DNA of 64,000 nt from Rhodospirillaceae bacterium MC! (lineage in GTDB: Bacteria; Pseudomonadota; Alphaproteobacteria; MC1). Location of the stretch: assembly GCA_002632265.1 (NCBI GenBank), contig NQOV01000011.1:102566-166565 (forward strand). The letters run 5' to 3'. Every line of letters starts with the position of its first letter. The stretch's first letter is position 1. The notes beneath the pieces are model-generated. The model had not been told where the DNA came from and did no database searches. It was given only the letters and a program-made list of their open reading frames with translations. A program made the translations under genes and the position numbers. Positions 59,785-64,000 of this stretch are shown here, piece by piece.

Positions 59785-59821
59785 AAACAGACTAATTTTA
59801 TTGTATAAAATTAGTCTGTTT
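59785..59821. terminator. Bidirectional terminator after eda
   Basis: AAACAGACTAATTTTA and TAAAATTAGTCTGTTT form a perfect 16-base stem with a 5-base loop. The A-tract on its left gives the T-tract for the minus-strand uronate operon. Confidence 0.88.
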
Positions 59822-59896
59822 GCGTTAGATCTGGAATAATAGTGTAGTGTGTTTATTGCCCTGTGATCTATGGGTTAAGCTTATGAGTTTGAGCTA

Positions 59897-60538
59897 TTAG
59901 TGAGATAGGTCGTAAGCTTCTTTGGCTTTTTTCTTGATAGAGTCGAAGTCTTTATTTTTTTCTTCGTCGGCTGTTACTAACCAAGTACCACCACAACATA
60001 GTACATTAGGTTGGCTTAGATAGTCTTTAAGGTTATGGGTTTTAACTCCGCCTGTAGGACAGAATTTAATAGAAGATAGAGGACCATTAATTCCTTTTAG
60101 AACGTTAATACCGCCTGCAGCTTCAGCAGGGAAGAATTTTAGGAAGTCGTAACCGATAGATTTAGCTACAATTACTTCAGATGCAGTAACACAACCAGGT
60201 AAGAATGGTAAATCGATTTTTTTAGCGTGTTCTAGCAGTTCCACTGTACCACCTGGGCTTACGGCGAAATCTAGATTTAAGCTTTTTAGTTTATCCAGCT
60301 CTTCGGTAGTTGTAACAGTACCAGCACCTACGATACTTGTTGGGATTGCTTTTTTAATTGCTACCATAGCGTCCCATGCTTCAGGTGTTCTTAATGTGAT
60401 TTCTAGCACATTTAAGCCACCATCTACCAATGCTTGAGCGATACCTACAGCAGTTTCAACATTATTTAATGCTAATACAGGTACAACTTTTGCACTTAGG
60501 CAACTTTTTTTCATATCTTCAAATTTTTGACTAATCAT
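59897..60538 (-). CDS. eda: 2-keto-3-deoxy-6-phosphogluconate (KDPG) aldolase
   Basis: Eda cleaves KDPG to pyruvate and glyceraldehyde-3-phosphate, the last step of the Entner-Doudoroff route. The 213-residue protein has PVLALNNVETAVGIAQALVDGGLNVLEITLRTP (with the conserved E of EITLRT), VGAGTVTTTEELDK, PGCVTASEV and the Schiff-base lysine in LKFFPAEAAGG near residue 133. It is last in the minus-strand operon lyase-kdgF-kdgK-eda. Two hairpins lie between it and kdgK. It directs carbon to glyceraldehyde-3-phosphate, which GapN, encoded elsewhere in the window, could oxidise. Confidence 0.95.
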   Translation of the reverse strand: MISQKFEDMKKSCLSAKVVPVLALNNVETAVGIAQALVDGGLNVLEITLRTPEAWDAMVAIKKAIPTSIVGAGTVTTTEELDKLKSLNLDFAVSPGGTVELLEHAKKIDLPFLPGCVTASEVIVAKSIGYDFLKFFPAEAAGGINVLKGINGPLSSIKFCPTGGVKTHNLKDYLSQPNVLCCGGTWLVTADEEKNKDFDSIKKKAKEAYDLSH

Positions 60539-60570
60539 AATAGATCCTTATATATTATTGTGTGTGTTAC

Positions 60571-60645
60571 TGATCTCATGAATTGGAATTCGTGAGATCA
60601 ATTATTATTTGTCATGTTGGCATGCTTTAATTATAAGCATGCCAA
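60571..60645 (-). other. Two hairpins between kdgK and eda
   Basis: TGATCTCATGAATT/AATTCGTGAGATCA (60571-60600, 2-base loop) and TTGGCATGCTT/AAGCATGCCAA (60617-60645) lie in the intercistronic gap. Such hairpins often tune the amount of downstream gene or mark a processing site. Confidence 0.75.
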
Positions 60646-60684
60646 ACTTACCTTATGCCCCATACGGTTGTATGGTTAATATGG

Positions 60685-61617
60685 TTAAAATTTCGGCATA
60701 ACGTCTTTATTGATTAAAGCACCCTTATGTAGAATTACAGTACTAGCAAGCTTGTGAGCTTGTTGGATTGATTCATGGGGAGTCTTACCGTCTAATCTAC
60801 CTGCTAGATAACCACCAGCAAAAGAATCGCCTGCGGCAGTTGTGTCTACTACCTTGTCGATTTTGCTTAGAGTAACTTCTTCTACTTTACCGTTTAAGCA
60901 ATATGTTACTAATCCGCCACCGTTTTTAATAACAATTTCTTCTACGCCAACGCCTTTATAGTAGTTAATGCAATCGGCATTGGTTTTAAATTCAGGCATT
61001 AGAATTTGTTCATCATCAAAGCTAGGCATAACTGTTGTAGCTATTGAAGTGAATCTTTTATAACATTCGCTTGCATGCTTTGGAGATTTCCAACCTGCTT
61101 TACGGTAGTTATTATCAATGATGATTTTACCGCCGTTTGCTTTGTATGTTGTTAAAAATTCGTGGAATTTATTTAAGGCTTGTTCCGAATATAAAGATAA
61201 GGTAATAAGAGAGAAATAAATATTATCAAATTTAGCTAATTTTTTGAAGTAATCTTCAGCACCGTCGAATTCAAATAATCTACGAGCAGGCGATTGACTA
61301 CGCCAAAATTCAAATGTACGTTCGCCTGTATCGTCGTTAGTTATGATATATAACCCAGGTAATTCGTTATCAATGCGTTTTACTAGGGATGTATCTACAT
61401 TTTCATCATTCCATAGATCTAACATTTTTTGACTGTACATATCTTGCCCTAAAGCTGTAGCATATGATACTTTTCCGCCTAAACGTGCTAAATATACTGA
61501 TGTGTTTAAGGTATCCCCACCAAATGATAGTTGATAATGGGGTAAACCATTTTCGCTATTACAGTCTACGGATGCGAGTTCAATCATACACTCGCCAATG
61601 CTAGCAATACTTTGCAT
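60685..61617 (-). CDS. kdgK: 2-keto-3-deoxygluconate kinase
   Basis: This PfkB-family sugar kinase phosphorylates 2-keto-3-deoxygluconate (KDG). The 310-residue protein has SIGECMIEL at the N-terminus (KdgK style), GGDTLNTSVYLARLG, IIIDNNYRKAGWKS near residue 160, VVKNGGG-like VIKNGGGLVTY and the ATP-binding and catalytic DTTAAGDSFAGGYLAG near residue 260. It is third in the uronate operon, after the KdgF-type cupin. Gene context and motifs agree on KDG as substrate. Confidence 0.92.
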   Translation of the reverse strand: MQSIASIGECMIELASVDCNSENGLPHYQLSFGGDTLNTSVYLARLGGKVSYATALGQDMYSQKMLDLWNDENVDTSLVKRIDNELPGLYIITNDDTGERTFEFWRSQSPARRLFEFDGAEDYFKKLAKFDNIYFSLITLSLYSEQALNKFHEFLTTYKANGGKIIIDNNYRKAGWKSPKHASECYKRFTSIATTVMPSFDDEQILMPEFKTNADCINYYKGVGVEEIVIKNGGGLVTYCLNGKVEEVTLSKIDKVVDTTAAGDSFAGGYLAGRLDGKTPHESIQQAHKLASTVILHKGALINKDVMPKF

Positions 61618-61716
61618 AGTGTTATCCTTGTTGTTAAGGTTAGTTCTTGTTTGTTTTTTTTATTAATTATAAAGTTGTGAAAAGAGAATAACTCTCTACA
61701 TTCCAACACCACTATT

Positions 61717-61750
61717 AAAGAGTGGGAAAAAGTGCTTTTTCACGCTCTTT
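61717..61750 (-). repeat. Coreless mini-hairpin after kdgF
   Basis: On the minus strand, one base after the kdgF stop, AAAGAGCGTGAAAAAGCAC pairs with TTTTTCCCACTCTTT-type sequence. The outer arm pieces GAAAAAGCAC and CTTTTTCCCA match the arms of hairpin E, so this looks like a small derivative without the core. Confidence 0.6.
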
Positions 61751-61751
61751 A

Positions 61752-62081
61752 TTATAAAAAGTCATCTCTTCTAGGATTGAACATATCAATTAAAGTACCA
61801 GCTTCTAAGCATACAGCACCGTGAAGTAGATCTTTAGGAGCGATGAAAGCGTCGCCTGCTTTAAGGATTACTTTTTTACCGTCCACTTCTGCTTCAAACT
61901 TGCCCGATTGTACGTAACCGATTTGATCGTGAATGTCGTGAATGTGAGCAGTACCGATTGCTCCTTTTTCGAATTTTACTTCGCAAGCCATTAAGCCTTC
62001 TGTATGACCAATAATTTTACGTTTAATACCGTCGCCTAGATCGTTGTATTCTACGTCATCTGCAATGAAAAAATGTTTCAT
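61752..62081 (-). CDS. kdgF: KdgF-type cupin (unsaturated uronate cyclisation)
   Basis: KdgF speeds the ring opening of 4,5-unsaturated uronates released by pectate or alginate lyases to the linear keto form used next. The 109-residue cupin has the metal-binding HIHDIHDQIGYVQSGKFEAEVDGKKVILKAGDAFIAPKDLLHGAVCLE. The start is placed at the methionine of MKHFF because AAGGAAG precedes it by seven bases; the longer frame upstream has no ribosome site. It lies between the lyase and kdgK, and a coreless hairpin begins one base after its stop. Confidence 0.85.
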   Translation of the reverse strand: MKHFFIADDVEYNDLGDGIKRKIIGHTEGLMACEVKFEKGAIGTAHIHDIHDQIGYVQSGKFEAEVDGKKVILKAGDAFIAPKDLLHGAVCLEAGTLIDMFNPRRDDFL

Positions 62082-62170
62082 GTTGTGTCTTCCTTGTTGT
62101 TTTATATTGTGTATAATATTGTGTGTAATGTTTTGTCTTATCATATACTACGTATATTGTTAACGTATGA

Positions 62171-62216
62171 ATTATACAACATAATATTTTATATGTCAAT
62201 ATTAATGTTGTATAAT
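62171..62216. promoter_or_regulatory. Dyad operator between the lyase and kdgF genes
   Basis: ATTATACAACAT (62171-62182) and ATGTTGTATAAT (62205-62216) are exact inverted repeats with centres 34 bases apart, about three helical turns. TACGTAT-like palindromes flank them. A GntR-type uronate repressor site is the likeliest reading, given the neighbouring genes. No regulator gene is in the window. Confidence 0.65.
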
Positions 62217-62259
62217 TTTATTTATTTGTCATACGTATTATACGGGCGTATTATATGGG

Positions 62260-62366
62260 GTGTACAAAAGATTTTAGTATGCACCTTAAAATTATGGCTA
62301 ATCTAAGCAATGACTAATCTTAAGGCAGATTTTGCAATCTTTTTTTACAATCTTTTTCCACCCTTT
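62260..62366 (-). repeat. Decayed hairpin element after the lyase gene
   Basis: On the minus strand, just after the lyase stop, AAAGGGTGGAAAAAG resembles the left outer arm of the family, and TGCCTTAAG...TTAAGGTGCA form an inner stem around a loop with a direct repeat of GATTAG. The conserved core is not recognisable. Confidence 0.5.
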
Positions 62367-62370
62367 ATTA

Positions 62371-64000
62371 TTAGGATTGATGTTTTATGATCTTATGGCT
62401 ACCTTGCCAAGAGAAATGCTGATTTTTTTCCGAGATGATACTATGTTGAGTATTATCATCCACATTATCGATGTTACTAACCATAACAGTATATCTAACG
62501 CCTGATTTTAATCTAATACATACGATAGTACCTTGTTCATTTGTTGCTAACATGTGAGTAATATCGATCTTAGAGAAAGAATTTTGAGCCACTTCTTGAG
62601 CTTCATCGAACATACCATGACTTTCTAAAACACTGGCGAAAGCGTGAGTTTTACCTGTTTGTCTTAGGATAATGTAAGGTTCTGGACGTAAATGATCTTC
62701 AGGGTCATTAGCTCCGATAGTTCCGTATATTACTTTAGTGTTGTTGGTAACAGATGAATTGATAGAGTAGAATCTACCCTCATGTAACCATGTATAACCA
62801 AAGTTCACACGTGGATCGCCTGTACCTTCACGCCATAAATGTTGATAGCCAAAGCCGTCGCCCGCTGGAGTAAGTTGAGTATTAGACGCAGCTTTAGGGA
62901 AATTATATTCCACCGCTTGACCTAGATAATGAAATGGTAAATCGTATGTGTGATTTGCTTTAGAGATGATTTTAAAGATATCAATTAAAATCGGATGTTC
63001 AAACTCTTCGTAATCTTCAAATAAGATTACAGATCTCTGCATATCGCAACCGTCAGCATATTCGCTAGTTTTCGCACTCATTAATTGAGCTTTAGGATCT
63101 GACGTGTTAAAGATATGACATTTACCGTCGTGCTTTTCGGCGGTTCTACCGTTGGCGAAGTGATGTGTGGCTTTATCAACAACGATTGTATTATGTGCTA
63201 CTGTATGTTTGGCATAACTAAAGTTTTCAGGTGCATAAGTACCCTCATACTTTTGAGTTAGATTCGCCCATCTTGCACAGCCGTAATCTGTTAAGACGCT
63301 ACTATCATTCATGTTAACCATGATAGATAAGCCGTCATAGTGTCCATGTTCTCGCATACCGTGAGTACCGTAACTCATTAGCACACGATATTCTTTGCCA
63401 TTGCCGTCTTTAGAGCGTAAAACGCCGATAGCTCCAGCAGTTCCGCTTTTCCCTGCTTTGATCTCACAACTTTCAGGAGCTTTATATTCTAAGCATTTAC
63501 CTTTAGTTTTAAGATCTTCTAAAGCATTCGAAATATTAAGACCTGCAATATTGATCATAACTTCATCTTGTTTTTGTGCGATCCATAATAGTTTATCATC
63601 AGCACCATAACGACAGTAAATTAATGCAGTGGCATATAAGAAACCCACACACGGGCCACCAACTTCATAGATAGATGTTGATCTATAAGCATCATTTAAG
63701 CTTGGTAGTTGACCGTCGTTTAAAACCATATCCATCATAGAATATAATGTTTTCTTGATGATTTGATCTCTGTATTCAAAGATCTTGTAATCAGGGCAAT
63801 GACGCTCTAAAGCTTCAGCAAATAAATACATAGGCCATAGGGCGAATCTTAGATAGTAAGGACCTTCTTCATAGTAGCCATCTGGCGATAATAGATTGTC
63901 AAGTTGTGCTCTAAATCCACCTGTTTTACTATCAAGTTTTAGTCCTTTTACAGCTTTTTCCACATAATCATCCTTACCCATGATGATCCCTGCAATACCA
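62371..64000 (-). CDS. Heparinase II/III-like polysaccharide lyase (alginate/uronate type), 5' end outside window
   Basis: At least 543 residues are visible; the frame stays open to the window edge upstream of the first in-window ATG at 63981, so the true start lies outside. The alpha-toroid N-terminal part carries DGYYEEGPYYLRFALWPMYLFAEAL, and the beta-sandwich part carries HGMREHGHYDGLSIMVNMNDSSVLTDYG and HTVAHNTIVVDKATHHF, the family's catalytic His/Tyr neighbourhood. Architecture resembles PL17/PL15 oligoalginate lyases. With KdgF, KdgK and Eda downstream it would release unsaturated uronates that flow into the KDG pathway. Alginate is the most likely substrate; other uronate glycans are possible. 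Confidence 0.82.
   Translation of the reverse strand, partial: GIAGIIMGKDDYVEKAVKGLKLDSKTGGFRAQLDNLLSPDGYYEEGPYYLRFALWPMYLFAEALERHCPDYKIFEYRDQIIKKTLYSMMDMVLNDGQLPSLNDAYRSTSIYEVGGPCVGFLYATALIYCRYGADDKLLWIAQKQDEVMINIAGLNISNALEDLKTKGKCLEYKAPESCEIKAGKSGTAGAIGVLRSKDGNGKEYRVLMSYGTHGMREHGHYDGLSIMVNMNDSSVLTDYGCARWANLTQKYEGTYAPENFSYAKHTVAHNTIVVDKATHHFANGRTAEKHDGKCHIFNTSDPKAQLMSAKTSEYADGCDMQRSVILFEDYEEFEHPILIDIFKIISKANHTYDLPFHYLGQAVEYNFPKAASNTQLTPAGDGFGYQHLWREGTGDPRVNFGYTWLHEGRFYSINSSVTNNTKVIYGTIGANDPEDHLRPEPYIILRQTGKTHAFASVLESHGMFDEAQEVAQNSFSKIDITHMLATNEQGTIVCIRLKSGVRYTVMVSNIDNVDDNTQHSIISEKNQHFSWQGSHKIIKHQS

Overview
The window comes from the chromosome of a low-GC, flagellated, respiring alphaproteobacterium that I cannot name to genus. 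The evidence is a GcrA-type cell-cycle regulator, the birA-rnj pair, the ubiE-ubiB pair, a RecR/YbaB/YggT/Hsp15 neighbourhood, a flagellar set with fliO, fliP, fliQ, flgB, flgC, fliE and an FlhB-C-terminal-like protein, and a textbook sigma-54 promoter before flgB. No rRNA or tRNA gene, insertion sequence, integrase or CRISPR array was found.

Layout. 1-8.3 kb: ubiB (cut by the window edge), ubiE, a membrane-anchored cytochrome c, dGTPase, diacylglycerol kinase, a free-standing FkbH-like HAD protein and GMP reductase. 8.5-15.7 kb: two tiny ORFs, an orphan OppA-type binding protein and pstSCAB-phoU. 15.7-21.5 kb (minus strand): a family 2 glycosyltransferase, galU, two tandem BMP-family nucleoside-type binding proteins and a Sel1-repeat protein. 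21.6-34.4 kb: a compact podovirus-type virion module (portal, Bbp19-like protein, scaffold, capsid, tail tube A and B, fibre, terminase, internal/ejection-type protein) with no integrase, replication, lysis or repressor gene; gcrA sits inside its right end. 34.5-40 kb: an ATP-grasp ligase facing two LysE exporters, recR-ybaB, yggT, a NERD protein and hsp15. 40-45 kb: gapN, modB and modA (no modC) and an MFS transporter. 44.6-50.3 kb: the flagellar cluster and an OmpR-type regulator with a degenerate receiver. 50.7-56.6 kb: gsiABCD, a glutathione-type ABC importer. 56.8-59.7 kb: birA and RNase J. 59.9-64 kb (minus strand): an operon for uronate or alginate breakdown (PL17/heparinase-like lyase, KdgF cupin, KdgK kinase, Eda aldolase) with a dyad operator.

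Two things stand out. First, a family of very long hairpin elements (about 105-110 bp, arms up to 42 bp and perfect in one copy, around a conserved asymmetric core with a TTATGTA bulge) occurs as tandem arrays at five loci, plus coreless or decayed members elsewhere. The arms differ between loci yet stay self-complementary. Each array begins 0-3 bases after the stop codon of the gene before it and follows that gene's strand. Some copies are reciprocal chimeras of two core types, and one has its core inverted. I do not recognise this family. Second, the virion module is intact but stripped to particle and packaging genes, has the same base composition as its neighbours, and has itself acquired host hairpin arrays at two internal junctions. 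This fits a long-resident, domesticated particle, possibly resembling a gene transfer agent, better than a fresh prophage.

Other recurring features are short tandem repeats of 5-15 bp at gene ends, between genes and inside non-essential protein segments, and a tendency for the 3' parts of genes to use C-ending codons far more than their 5' parts.
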